From Corydoras sp. C115 (Eukaryota; Chordata; Actinopteri; Siluriformes; Callichthyidae): a DNA stretch of 64,000 nt. This document shows, in pieces, positions 35,786 to 47,365 of this stretch (the first letter of the stretch is position 1; every line of letters begins with the position of its first letter). Under the pieces are notes generated by a model, which worked only from the letters and a program-made list of their open reading frames with translations, had not been told where the DNA came from and did not search any database. Position numbers and translations under genes: made by a program. The stretch is from NCBI GenBank assembly GCA_019802505.1, contig JAFMOC010000003.1:405001-469000 (forward strand), written 5' to 3'.

Positions 35786-37139
35786 AGCACACGCACTGCG
35801 AGAGAGTGCATGAGAGAAAAAGGAAGATAGAATTGGTATGTGTTTGTGTACGAAGCTGCTTTCTGCCCCACTGTAATGCTTGTTAAACAGAACGGCACTG
35901 TTCTTTACTCATTCTGGAGTTATTTGTTTTACTCTTACTCTTTATTTTAGTTGCCAAATTTTGCCAACTATATATATTTGTATTTACTTATTAAAAATAT
36001 ATTTGAATTTGTCTATTTATTGCAGTCTTATTTATAGACTGGTAGTAATTTGGAGATGTAGCCAGTGACTTTAAAAAAATACCATATTACTCATATACGG
36101 GATACCATAATGGTTACTTATACTCTTAAAAAAAAAGCCCAGGAGATCTGCTAAAGCCACATTCACACCCCAGCAGATGCATATCCTGTAACCCAGCACC
36201 ACAGCTTCAGACAGTACATTAGGCCTAAGGCCTGAGAGGAAGCTTCATAGGGCAGATTTTTGGTTTCATGTTGTAATCCCATATGGGACCCCAGTTTGTA
36301 CAGCGAGACAAAAAACTGCAATGCCCCTATAATAAAGGGCATTTTGTCTTATTTCCAGCAAACTTACTAACCTGAAGCAGCCAGTAACCGCAATGAGCTA
36401 TTGTACTTCTGCACAATAGTACACCTGCATTACAGAAAGGAGCTGGAGATGCACTCTTTAGCGGTTCAAGTATTTGTAATGGATTGACTTTCAGAGGCAT
36501 TAGCTCATCCCTTTAGGAGGTATTCGTTTCTCATACTGCAGTCTGCAATTGTGCCAAAGGTGTGCAGACCTTGGAACAAGAGTGAAACTCTATCCAGCCA
36601 TTTACAATCGACACAGCTCCATTGAATAAGACAGCAACCTTCAGCTGGAAAATGGAGTGAAAAGAAAGTCTGAATTAAGATACGTTACTTTGCAGTCCTC
36701 ACAGCTGTAGCAGGGTAATAAATAGCACTAAGCAACGAAGTGAATAGAGACAAGTGTTTTCTGAATGCTGCGGTGTTTGTTTGCGATGAGTTTCTGTTGT
36801 TGCCAGCAGTCTTTGATTAGAAGTAGAACTTCTACATATGTAGATTTCCCCCTCTGTTTATCTCTCTCTCTCTCTCTCGGCTTTGGAGAGAAGCAGAAGT
36901 CTGGAGTGTTTTGAGGGTGCCACCCCTCCCCCTCTTCCATTCAAATGTATTTACAAGAAAGACTTTGGACAGGGAAGGAGTGGAGGGCTAATTCGTCAAT
37001 GATCTTTCACTCTAATTCCCCCCCATTTCTCCCTCTCTGCCTGAAGGCGTTTAAGTAATGCAACCCTCCCCCAGCACACCCCTCAAATCACACACACACA
37101 CATAGCCTGTGTATGTGTCTCAACACGTCTAGTGGGAGA
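35786..37139. other. upstream flank of tmem132e, non-coding
   Basis: Repeat-poor. Contains a (CT)n tract at 36860-36879 and a pyrimidine-rich segment (37010-37085). Promoter elements are plausible here, but I cannot identify a TATA box or initiator with confidence. Confidence 0.4.
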
Positions 37140-37759
37140 AGATAAATGGAGACAGGGGAGTTCGCCGTCAGACTGGTGTTGATGTCCTGGGAGGCCTGCG
37201 TTTTTCCCACCCAGTAACCCGAAGTGATGATTATAGAACTGAAGCAAGGTGTGGTGAGACAGGGTGGTGTCTAGTCTTTGTCTGTGGCCGAGAGGAGGGA
37301 CTAAAGCTGCTAGGAGGAGTCAAGCCCAGGAGCAGCGCGGCAGAGTCAGAGAGGGCTTAGTTTTAGAGACGGTCAGCATGCTGGATCACATGGGCTGGCT
37401 AAAGAAGTTCTCTGTAGGCATCTCTCGAGCTTCCGAGTGATTCTTTTTCGAGGATCTGTGCTATGGATGGATTGTATTACAGCAGTTGATCAGCTGGGAT
37501 GAGTTTGGGGAAACTTGCAGGAATACGTGTTTATTTCACAATCAACCTAGACGGACTCTCGCAACCTTCGACTCGGATATTATTCACGTTCACACTATAT
37601 CCATCAACTAGGATGAGTTTGAGGAATTTACATTGCTTGGGCATCATTTAAAGAAGATTTCATTTTTAACATCTGGTTAAAGCGGCGGCTTAGTTTTGAC
37701 CAAATTCCGTCATTTGGACCACGGATGAGTTTCAGTTAAGCCTCACTGTAAGGTGGAAT
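37140..37759 (+). promoter_or_regulatory. tmem132e: putative tmem132e 5' leader with four short uORFs
   Basis: This stretch precedes the proposed start codon and is GC-richer than its surroundings. It contains four upstream ATG frames that all close before 37760: 37378-37440 (20 codons, MLDHMGWLKKF...), 37463-37489 (8), 37499-37651 (50) and 37725-37739 (4). Such a leader would be expected to dampen scanning to the main ATG. The transcription start is not visible, so the left edge is arbitrary. I assume no upstream splicing. Confidence 0.5.
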
Positions 37760-37832
37760 ATGGGACATATTGTTGCTCCTCTGGACGGGAAAGACAGTCA
37801 ATGGCTTCTCTGTTCTCTACTTCTTTTGATAA
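37760..37832 (+). CDS. tmem132e: tmem132e exon 1: signal peptide
   Basis: ATG with A at -3 and G at +4. It encodes MGHIVAPLDGKDSQ followed by a hydrophobic WLLCSLLLLI core. Across the splice this extends to IAGN, a plausible signal-peptidase site after IIAG. This suits a type I membrane protein of the TMEM132 family. The exon ends after 24 codons plus one base, at ATAA before GTATGT. Exon 2 supplies TT to complete Ile25, so the phase fits exactly. The exon is inferred from start context, hydrophobicity and phase, not from homology, because TMEM132 signal peptides are poorly conserved. A different first exon farther upstream cannot be excluded. Confidence 0.68.
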
Positions 37833-38234
37833 GTATGTGTAATTTGAAACCGAGACTCATTGTTGACCCGTTTGAATGCTGTAAGTTGCTGGAAATGTTG
37901 TAAAAATGACGTTCTAGGACGTGGGCTAACATAGTGCTAGAAAAGGCTCCTTTATTTATACCTGGAGTTGTGAAAAACCTACCTAATTTATTTAAACCTT
38001 TGCCAAACGAGCAATAAATGATTAAACACGAAATGTGTTACAGTTCAACTTGTGGACATAAATTGGAAAAAGATGAAGCTTAGGGGATAAACTGATTTTC
38101 TGTCAAGATGTGTTCTGCACCATTTATAATAATTTTATACTGCAAAATTCTGCTGTCTCAACATTTTCTGTAGTTGGTTGTTGACTAATTTGTTCTGAAT
38201 ATTTTTTTTTGTACTAATTTTGTTGTCTCTGCAG
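37833..38234 (+). other. tmem132e: tmem132e intron 1 (402 bp)
   Basis: Donor GTATGT. The acceptor is a pyrimidine tract ending ttgttgtctctgcag, with a good branch motif tactaat at 38212-38218. A second AG six bases later (ttgcag, 38235-38240) is a possible NAGNAG-like alternative that would drop two codons. Confidence 0.65.
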
Positions 38235-39153
38235 TTGCAGGTAATGTTTCCCCTACCAGCTATGATGCGTTGCTCAATGCCCCTGCAGCTACAGCCACCT
38301 CAAGCCCACCGGAGCTGTATCTTCCTGCGAGTTTCAAACTCTCCAACACCCAGATGGCCTTCTTTCTTCAAGAGAGTCAGAGCTCGGTCCGCGGCGGCCA
38401 TCCCCTACAGCGTTCTGAGAGCTTTGTTGTCTTTCAGACCAAGGAATTACCCTCGGTCAACATCTCATTGGGTCCTTACACGCAAGACCAGACTTTATCG
38501 AAAGAACTTCTTCAGCCTTCAAGTCCCTTAGACATCCCAGGGAGGCTGACTGTCAACTGGAAAGTGCGAGCTTTTATCGTACAGTCCAAGGTGTATGCAA
38601 GCAACCCAGTGGTTCAGGTGTTGTTTTACATTGCGGGTAGAGACTGGGACGACTTTAAAGCTCAAGACAAATTGCCCTGTGTGAGGTTGCATGCCTTTCG
38701 AGATGTTCGGGAGATTAAAACATCTTGTAGGCTCCAGGGAAACTTGGCGCAGTGCCTGGCTCAGCTAGACATCCCTTCAGCTTGGTTCAACGTCAATGTG
38801 GCACCCTTGGGCCGCAGGAAGTCCTCAGTGTCGGAGGTTCTGGAAATGAGCGGTGAAACCTTTCAGGTCGAACTTTACTACACTCTTCACGATCCAGACA
38901 GCAAAGGGGAATGTGGGGAGAGTTACACAAGGCGAGGAGGTGGCTCCAGGGGGGAGAATTCATCCCAGCAGCCTTTACTTCGTATTGGGAGCATCAGCCT
39001 TTATCAGCCCAGTCAAGAGCAACTGGTAGTGGACAAGCAACTGGACAAGAACCTCTTCCTGAGGCTGCCAGAGAAACCATTAAAGCCTGGCGAGACTCTT
39101 AGCATTTATCTGTATCTGGTGCCAAACTCTACAGTGGAGCAGTTCACTCTCAA
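38235..39153 (+). CDS. tmem132e: tmem132e exon 2: N-terminal TMEM132 domain (partial gene)
   Basis: 919 bp encoding residues 25-330 of the inferred protein, with a final split codon (phase 2) before donor GTAAGT at 39154. Family hallmarks: LPASFKLSNTQMAFFLQES (about 55-73), VVFQTKELPSVNISLGP (88-105), LTVNWKVRAFIV (129-140), VVQVLFYIAGRDWDDF (150-165), LPCVRLHAFRDVREI (171-185), a GRRKS segment (217-221), ELYYTLHDPD (237-246), PLLRIGSISLYQP (271-283) and KPLKPGETLSIYLYLVPNS (305-323). QTKELP, SLGP, LTVNWKVRAF, GRDWDDF and RLHAFRD with PLKPGE fit TMEM132E better than TMEM132A-D as I remember them. Candidate N-glycosylation sites are N100, N266 and N322; cysteines lie at 173, 189, 198 and 251. 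TMEM132 proteins are single-pass neural/sensory surface proteins of about 1000 residues; human TMEM132E is linked to recessive deafness DFNB99. The cohesin-like/Ig-like middle, TM segment and tail are not in this window. Confidence 0.95.
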
Positions 39154-39292
39154 GTAAGTGCATTTACTTTCAACAGATGTATAGAACACAATCTGTCAGA
39201 CAGAACTCGCTGCTCGCATTCTGACCTTCAGATTATTAGTCTGATAAAGTTTTGGAACAGGTTATTAAACAGCCTAAAGTAACTGATTTTTA

Positions 39293-39490
39293 ACTCAGTA
39301 CAGTGGTTAAAGTGTTGGGCTGTCTGACGGTTGGGGTTCTAACCTCGAGTCCACTAAAGTTGCCAGTTTGGGTCTGTGAGTAAGGCCCTTAACCTTCACT
39401 GCTCCAAGGGGGCTGTATCAGGTTCCCCCCTGAACCTGTGCACTAATCCCAACCATCAAAATAGGACACTGGATTAAAATATCTAAAGCA
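39293..39490 (+). mobile_element. S2 SINE, tail lost
   Basis: Head actcagtacagtggttaaag, a box B remnant (ggggttctaacc) and the gtaaggcccttaaccttcactgctcc body. The gctttggataaaagcg tail is not recognisable. Confidence 0.75.
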
Positions 39491-39532
39491 AGGTGACCAT
39501 GTACTTTACATTAAATCAAATCTAAAAGCATC

Positions 39533-39830
39533 GAGGACAGCAAGGTGGCGTAGTGGTTAGCACGTCTGCCTCTCAGTGCTGGTTCCAATCCTGATCTGGG
39601 TGGAGTTTCAATGTTCTCTCTGTGTCTGCGTTGGTTTTCTTTAGGTTCTAGGGTTTCCCTCCACTGTCCAAAAACAATTCAGGGTTAATTGGCTTCTCTT
39701 AATTGCCCCTATCTAAATCGCCCCTATATAGTGTGTGTGTGTGTGTGTGTGCATTCTGCCCAGCATAACAGCGAAACATTCTCCCCAGAATGGACATGTA
39801 GAACCCACTGCAAACTAAATAGATTAAGTG
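39533..39830 (+). mobile_element. V-SINE, diverged
   Basis: Head acagcaaggtggcgtagtgg and central domain with several changes (ttctttaggttctagggtttccc). A GT run lies at 39731-39749. It ends without a clean tail. Confidence 0.85.
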
Positions 39831-40299
39831 ATCTAGCTAATGAGATGAGACGAAAAAGAGCATCTATTTCATTTTTAAAACTATGATAGATATTTTATTA
39901 TTATCTATTCATGGCGGTCAGTATAAACTCAATCCACAAACGGCAGCCACATTTGATTTAAAGGAATTTATTCTGAATTAGTTAAGCTTTGATAACTCAT
40001 TAAGCCCAACAGGAGAAAGCAGCATGTTGATTTATGATTGCAGGGATAATTCATTAGTGTTGTCAGACAAAGGTTGTGGGGGAATGGTGTACACAAGAGT
40101 AAGAAGCAGCCTCCGTGCGAGGTTTCTGAACAAGCAACATGACTAGAATGTTAGCAGAGTAGCCCTGAACAAGTTTCTCCCACTAACACAAGTATATACA
40201 AAAATATGCGCACTTATGCAAACATTTGGACAACACTTTATAGATTGTGGTTAGTTAGCATTTGGTTAGTTGTGTTTGAGGGTTGATAATCTTAATCCA

Positions 40300-40440
40300 C
40301 CTTGTATATTAATAATTTTATTTATTTATATTATTATTTTATATATTTATATATTATTTTATATTTTATATAATATGATTATTTTTTATATAATTTTATA
40401 TTATTATTTTATATATTTATATATTAATATAATTTTATGT
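40300..40440. repeat. AT-only low-complexity tract
   Basis: Irregular ttatatatttatatattatttta strings with almost no G or C, partly self-repeating in blocks of about 60 bp. Confidence 0.85.
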
Positions 40441-40704
40441 AAACAGCTTTTTGAAAAAAATACTATGCACTTTGCCTGTATGGGCTTCTAATACTACTAC
40501 CCCCCTGCCCCCCCCACACACACACCCCATGCCTTTATTTTGTTCTGTGCAGAGGATGTGCTTACTTAATTCAAAATGTTGGCTTTTGGTCCAAACTACA
40601 GCTCACACGTTTGAACGCACATTATTAAAAATAAAGCCATTGTCTTAAACAGGTGTAAATATCGATGCTTGTGTTTTGTGTAATTCTGATTGCTTTATGT
40701 TGTT

Positions 40705-41545
40705 AAGCAAAACGGTTGCCACAGCTACTACAATCCCTCATAAACAAGGGTTGCCATAACTGAAGTAATCCCTTAAACAAGGATTTCCCCAACTACAGTA
40801 AGCCCTTATAAACAAGGGTTGCCACAATTACAGTAATCTCTTATAAACAAGGGGGTTGCCACAATCTAAAACTCTCATGAGCAATAATTGCCTCAACTAA
40901 TATAATTCTTTATAAAAATGATTGCCACAATTACTATAAACCATTATAAACATTGGTTTCTACTAAAATGTCTCATAATGAAGTTGCTATAACTACTGTA
41001 CCCTCTCACAATTAGTGGTTGCCATGACTACTAAAATCCTTCATAATCAATTATTGCCACCACTACTATAATCCCTCATGAACAAGGGCTGCCAGAACTA
41101 CAATATTTCCTCATAAAAATGGTTGCCACTACTATAATCCCTCATAAACAACAGTTGGAACTTACTAATTACTATGCATGGCCAATTAGTGTTACTTCTA
41201 TTATCCCTCAATAAAAGGTTGTCTCAACTACTATAACTATTATATATCTTATAAAATATATATCTCTTATAAAAATGGATGCCATGACTACTAAAATTCC
41301 TCATAATCAGTATGTTCCACAACTAAAACATTAAAAATAAACCTTAAAAAATGATTGCCACCACTAATATAAGCCCTTATAAACAAGGGTTGTCATGGCT
41401 TCTGTAATTCCTCACAAAAAACAGGTGCCACAACTACTATAATCCCTCATACACAAGGATTGTCACAGCTACTCCAATTCTTAATAACAAGGGGATAAAA
41501 ACAGTTGCCGCAACTACTTTAATTCAATCAACCTTTATACCCACC
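40705..41545. repeat. ~35-bp minisatellite, about 24 degenerate units
   Basis: The unit is approximately gttgccacaactactataat followed by ccctcataaacaagg. Clear units start near 40709, 40749, 40818, 40855, 41023, 41056 and 41385. Divergence is substantial in the middle and lower at both ends. It ends near gttgccgcaactactttaattc. Confidence 0.9.
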
Positions 41546-42415
41546 CACAACTACAGTAAGAAATATGTAGTCCTGCCAGAATTTTTTGGACTTCCTTCAT
41601 CATTTTTTTTAAACATTCTTATTCATTTAAAGTATTTGCAAACATGGCTAATAAGCAGAAAAGGTTCAGAATGGTAAATAGGCTCTGAAGTGTCTGGGAA
41701 TGTCTCACTTTTTAGCTTTCCTTTTTCCTCGTCCTTGAAACACTTGGCCAGTTGCCAGTTTATTTAATTGAAATCAGTCACCAGAGATATCAGTCAATCT
41801 TGGATAAGCAAGCACTGCATCATAATGCTGCTACTTTGTTGAAAGGTTATTGTTATTTTCGTAGGAATCCCATAACATCATCGCATTTGTAAAATTCTAA
41901 AGCTTTTGTCCAGAACCGCTCTAGTTTCTCGTAAATATGTGGATGATCAAATCTTTCTGACCTCTCACGTATGTGTTCATATTAGTGTCTTTGTGCCTCA
42001 AGTCTGACGTACTAGCATTAATCCGCCGTGGAGCGACTGAGGAGCAGTGAACGTTCCGTCAGAACAAGAAAGTAAAGACTTAAGTGTAAAATCAAAAACT
42101 CCAAAGCGGATGATTCAATGACACTGGAATTAAAAACTGCTGCAAGTAAACAGCCGCGGGGCAAACGCTTAAACGAGAGTGTTAGAAATGAAATAAAGAA
42201 CATCTTGAAACATGAATTAGGTTCAGCTCAGTTCTTTTGCCTTACAAGCCACCTTCAGATGTTGCTTTTGTTGTCTTATTTTTAGAGAGTGATGGTTGAA
42301 TTAGTGTAGCTCTCAATATACCAGTTAAACATTAATTATAGTTTAACTTATGTGGTAATAGGAGTCCACGCACTGTAGTACACAGCCTGACATTTTAGTA
42401 AAATCAGAACCGTAT
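41546..42415. other. unannotated intronic stretch
   Basis: No repeat or exon recognised. 41990-42180 is less AT-rich. Confidence 0.5.
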
Positions 42416-42417
42416 AC

Positions 42418-42978
42418 ACATACCAATCAAAAGTTTGGACACACCCCCTTATTGCTCCATTTGTTTTTTATTTATTATTTTTATTTTTAATTTTTTAATT
42501 TATCAGTTCTACTTACTGTAAAGGTGGACTTTGTAGTTCTACAATTCCAGACTGCAGTCCATCTGTTTTTAGACTTTAGTACATACTGTGTTAGTGCCCT
42601 TTACTCATTTCTCTAATGGTCAGGACCATCATTACAGAGCAGGGATTATTTGGTTGTTTTTTATTCCTATCCCAGCATAGTCACTGAGTTGTTTAAATAA
42701 AACTACAGCAGCACTGCTGCACTAAAACCCCCTCACCACATCAGTGTCGCTGCAGAACTGACAATAAACAATCCACCACCCAAATGATACCTGTTCTGTG
42801 ATGATCCTGACCAACAGAATACACAGAACCAACAGGGGACTAATCAAATCAAAGAAAACAGATGGATTACAGTCTGTAATTGTAAAACTACAAATTCCTA
42901 AAAAAAATCTATATTGTAAATGGAGGCAATAGACTATGGAGTAAGAAAGGGATGTGTCCATACATTTGTTTGATACTG
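42418..42978 (-). mobile_element. Tc1-ended long-inverted-repeat MITE, copy C
   Basis: Left end ataccaatcaaaagtttgg, right end tttgtttgatactg. The arms pair: tttgtagttctacaattccag (42527) against the reverse of ctgtaattgtaaaactacaaa (42876-42896). The orientation is opposite to copies A and B. An AT-rich insert lies at 42460-42500. Confidence 0.85.
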
Positions 42979-43176
42979 GATCTAAAAAGGGCGCTTTATT
43001 TTGATTTAGATATATATTTAAAATGTTATTTTGGTCTGATTTGTAATAGATTATCTTTCCAGAAGTCATCTGTATAAAAAAACTATTTAAGCCAAACTTC
43101 AAATATTATGTTAAAATTTCAGTCAGTTATTCAACACCGTTCATAGTGTGTGTACGTGTTTGTCCGCTTGTGATCG

Positions 43177-43304
43177 ATTAATTATCTTCCGCTTAATCCT
43201 CTACTAGAGGCGCAGGAGGGTTTCATCATGCCCATCTAGGGGAAAACATTTCGGGTGCTGGGCAGATACACTTAGGACAGTGCAGCAATCTATCACTGTG
43301 CATG

Positions 43305-43345
<41 letters not shown>

Positions 43346-43532
43346 TATATAGGGGCAATTCAGAGCACCCAATTGAATCCATGTGTTTGGACTGTGGAAG
43401 CAAACCTTGGAACCCAGAGAAAACCCATGAGGACATTGAGAGAACATGGAAACTCAAACCAGATCAGGAGTAGAACGTGAATCCCCAGTGCTGAGAGGCT
43501 GATGTGCTAACCACTAAGCCAACGTGCCGCCC
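43177..43532 (-). mobile_element. V-SINE with (CA)n expansion
   Basis: Tail region attatcttccgcttaatcc, head to ccaacgtgccgccc. The internal CA segment has expanded at 43310-43341. Confidence 0.88.
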
Positions 43533-44064
43533 ATAATCTTTGTGTATGGTTATAATTATGGTTAGAATAATGTTAGTGGTTATTGTTACGGTGGTAGTAC
43601 TCCTGGTTAAGGTTTTTGGTCAGTAAATGGAAGTCTATGTAAAGTCTCCACAGTACTTTTTTGTTTGATTTGTGTGTTTGTTGTGTGTGTGTGTGTGTGC
43701 TTGCGAAAGAGAGGTAGAGAAAGAATAAAAGAGTGGAGATGATGTGAGGACTATACAGAGGCTTTTGTATGTAAAGGTTGCCTTTTTCTCCATCTCTTTA
43801 TTTTTGGCCACATATTCATTTGCACGATTGAATATATTCTCAATCCACCACGTACGTCTGAAATGTTGGGTTACCATGGAAATCTGTTCCATCAGCAGGC
43901 TGTTTGTCATTTTCCTCCCCAGAGTTTGTCTACCCATTGCCTATTGTAAATGATGCCACGTAAAGCATGAAGTAACTGCTTTTAAACACCAGTTCTACAA
44001 AAAACACTGACATTTTACATGTATTTACTTATTAAATGAAATGCTTCTGCTGATTAGTATAACT
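43533..44064. other. unannotated intronic stretch
   Basis: A GT run at 43683-43700. Otherwise nothing recognised. Confidence 0.5.
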
Positions 44065-44225
44065 GGCTACAGGTCACCAGTCTATCACAAGTAAGACACA
44101 CATGCATACAATTGAGTATGTGTGTGTTCTTCAGTTCAACGGACTTGTGTTTGGATGGTGGAAGGAATCTAGAACTCAGGGAAAAAAACACAAACACTGG
44201 GAGAACATGTAATTTCAATACAGTA
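44065..44225 (-). mobile_element. very old V-SINE fragment
   Basis: accagtctatcacaag, gtttggatggtggaaggaatc and gggagaacatg follow V-SINE order at low identity. Confidence 0.45.
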
Positions 44226-44271
44226 TGGATTTATTAGTTAGAACAGGTTTGATTTTAGACATTGACTTCTT

Positions 44272-44611
44272 CCATCCATCCATAATCTTCCGCTTTATCC
44301 TCTAATAGGGTCACCGGGGGGGGGGGGGACGTTTCCAGGGGAGAACGTTTCAGGCGGTGGGCAGATACACCCAGGACAGGGTGCTATCACTGGACACACA
44401 CTCACTCACACAGACACACTCTATATGGGGCAATTTGGAGAATTCAATTAACCTTGATCCATGTTTTTGGACTGTGGGAGGAAACCGGAGAACCCGGAGG
44501 AAACCATGCGGACACGGGGAGAACATGGAAACTCAATCCAGATTGGGATTCAAACCGGTAATCCCTAGTGCTGAGAGGCGAACGTGCTAACCACTAAGCC
44601 ACCATGCCACC
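44272..44611 (-). mobile_element. V-SINE, full length
   Basis: A 14-bp target duplication with one mismatch: gacattgacttctt (44258-44271) and gacaatgacttctt (44612-44625). A G-run of about 13 lies at 44316-44328. Confidence 0.94.
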
Positions 44612-44644
44612 GACAATGACTTCTTAAACATACAATTGCATCAC

Positions 44645-44855
44645 TGGTGGCTTAGCACGTCCACCACTCAGGGCTGGGGATCAGAGTTCGAATCCCGATC
44701 TGGGTAAAACTTTCCATGTTCTCCGCATGACTGCGAGTTTTCTATTTTTTTCCCCCACAGTTTAAAATGTGGATTCAAACTGAATTGGCCGCTCTAAATT
44801 GTATATATAGTGTTTGCCCGGCGATGGATTGGCGCCCTGTTCTGGTTGTACTGCA
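44645..44855 (+). mobile_element. V-SINE, 3'-truncated
   Basis: Head tggtggcttagcacg lacks the box A repeat. Box B gttcgaatccc is intact and the central domain eroded. It ends at gttctggttgtactgc. Confidence 0.82.
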
Positions 44856-45339
44856 TAATGCAGTGTTGTTGTTGTTGTCATTTTTCTTTCACCCAAAATT
44901 TTAATTTAACACAGTTATGATAAATTTCATCCCATTTAAACCCTAAATTATAAGACATCACAGCTTTTGATAAAAACTTGTGATTGTCACAATTACCAAA
45001 GTAATCTGTATGTAAATGTAGCATCCCACTTAAGTTGCTATTATATTCTGAATGTACTGTTTAATACAGTAGAACATGCAGACTCTGTGTAGGTGGTCAC
45101 AAAGAATGTAATTGACTTTATGGCAGGTTTCAGGATGAAAAGCAGCCAATAGTGGTTTTGAAACAAATGCATATACTCTTGTCTCTTTGACACGCCGGGC
45201 TCAGGTACAGTATGTGGTGCATGGAAGGACTATGAGACAGGTTAGCAGGAACACAAAGTACATCTATATGCAAAGTACATTAATATGTAAGTGTGCAGTC
45301 TTCATTTGTTCAATGATTATTTTTGTTTGTATGATGATG

Positions 45340-45390
<51 letters not shown>

Positions 45391-45480
45391 TAAAGCGGGA
45401 GATAATGAATGAATGAATGAATGAAAAAAAAAAAAAAAAAAAATAATAATAATAATATATATATATAATTTTTTTTTTTT
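45340..45480. repeat. (TAA)n - V-SINE tail - poly-A - (TAA)n composite
   Basis: About 16 TAA units (45342-45390), then only the last bases of a V-SINE (ataaagcgggagataatg and GAAT repeats), then an A-run, TAA, TA and a T-run. The SINE appears 5'-truncated down to its tail. Confidence 0.85.
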
Positions 45481-45779
45481 TAGTTTGCAAATACTGTAGT
45501 TTGCATTGCTTTGGCATTTTAGTTAATAGAAAGGCAGGGGAAGGTTAATTAGCCCTTTATCTGCAAATATTTACATGCAAGAACACTGCTAATTGCATAC
45601 ACAGCATGTTCCACATCTATTCACCGACTTTCAGTAATGCACTTGTTTCTGTTGGGGTTTATGTTTCAGATCATTGTGCTGTCACATAAGCTGACCTGTT
45701 TTCATTTTTACTTTAATTTGTATCTTAATTATAGTTGCTTTTTGAAGTTAATTATATTATGTGAAATATAACTACCCAT

Positions 45780-46117
45780 GGGCGGCATGGTGGCTTAGTG
45801 GTTAGCACATTCTCCTCTCAGCACTAGGGATTCCCGGCTCAAATTCTGATCTAGGTGGAGATTCCATGTTTTCCTCTGGGTTCTCCGGTTTCCTCGCTCA
45901 GTCCGAAAACATGGATTAAGTTCAATTGAATTCTCCAAATTGCCCCGTATAGAGTGTGTTTGTGTGTGAGTGAGTGTGTGCTCAGTCCCAGCGATAGATT
46001 GGCGACCTGTCCTTGGTGTATCTGCTCAACGCCCGAAACGTTCTCCCCTGGATGGGCATGGGGAACCCCCCCACAACCCCAATAGAGCATTAAGCGGAAA
46101 ATAATTGATGGATGGAT
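45780..46117 (+). mobile_element. V-SINE with a deletion in the central domain
   Basis: Full head and tail. Text between ccatgtt and ttcctctgggttctcc is shortened, removing part of the conserved domain. GGAT-type tail (ttgatggatgga). Confidence 0.9.
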
Positions 46118-46182
46118 ATCTACCTATTCCTGTACCACTGGCTGATGTATATCCCATAACAAATGTATTGTTTCTGTTATAT

Positions 46183-46290
46183 GTCATTATCTTCTGCTAA
46201 ATCCTCTACTAGGTTTGCAGGGATGTTCCCCATGCCCGTCCAGGGGAGAACGTTTAGTTACTGGGCAGACACACCCAGGACACAATCCAT
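46183..46290 (-). mobile_element. V-SINE 3' fragment
   Basis: From cattatcttctgctaaatcc to acacccaggacacaatcc; the rest is missing. Confidence 0.82.
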
Positions 46291-47365
46291 TATTTTAGAT
46301 TTATTTCAAAATTGTAATAAACCCCATCCCTGTGGTTGAGAAACCCAGTCTCCGGTCCTTTTTGTGCCCTGCACCTATGGTATCCACCCGAGCGCAATCC
46401 ATTTCTTTATGGCCCTGTCAAAAAGAGAGTACATGTTTTCTTCAAAAATATTCTTTAGTAATTGTAAAACACAATCACGAGCAAAGTAATTGAAAGGAAC
46501 AGAGTGAATGTAAGACATTCCGATCCACCTGTGGTTGCACTGGATTTGTGATGTCTGTAAATGCTATGAATGTAAATGGAACTAAGCAAATGTGTAGTGC
46601 AAAATACGACGAGCTTATGAGATGATCCTTCTCAGTGCTTGATTCAGGTATTTATCACTTCACACAGTAGCATTAGGCAACCAGAGTAGGTGATCATGCC
46701 ACTGTGATGTGGCATTGGAACTAACAGAGTGGCCTATAACATGTCATTTTCAGTGCTTACACCTCCCCTCCCTCTTTTATCCCTGGCTGGTCGCATCAGT
46801 GTGGATACTCGCTGTCGATCAGCGCTACAGAGATCCCTGTTTCCATCAGCCTGCTATTAGACTGTTATAAAAGGAACTCTATTTTTTGCTTTGTTCCCTC
46901 TATACGCTTCTTACAAAGAGAATTCCAACCATAAAGTGGTTTTAGCACTCGCCCTGTGCTCAGGTCCTTCAGCTTTATGACAAACCATTTAGCACTGGAC
47001 AATGAAAGGCCAGATATCTATTACTGAAGCTTTGTGTACTTCTGCCACACCTTATTAAACACATACACACATGTGGAGGTAATAAAATAATACATTCTGC
47101 CACATTTTCCCCAGACCGTATCCTCTGAAGTCGGACTTTGCATTGTTCTTTCATTTTGTTGTTGATAAGCTGAAGCAGAGGGAAAATTCGGCCTGTGACA
47201 TTTAAGACCCTGATAATCTTTAAATACTCCTCAACATTTCTTTCATCTAAAGTAGAATGCCCCTGTTATTCCTGGAGGGGCAACAATTTTCATCCACTTG
47301 CACTCGTCTACTCTTTTGCTACAGACATCCTTAATACAACATACAACACTACATATATCTCTTGT
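46291..47365. other. unannotated intronic stretch, repeat-poor
   Basis: No exon or known repeat. 46620-46900 is comparatively balanced in composition. Confidence 0.45.

Noticed and set aside
38220..38531. A second open frame overlapping exon 2 (103 codons).
   Set aside because: An out-of-phase shadow of the tmem132e exon.
40700..41545. A CRISPR-like array of about 35-bp repeats.
   Set aside because: The units abut without unique spacers and are degenerate, and the genome is vertebrate; it is a minisatellite.
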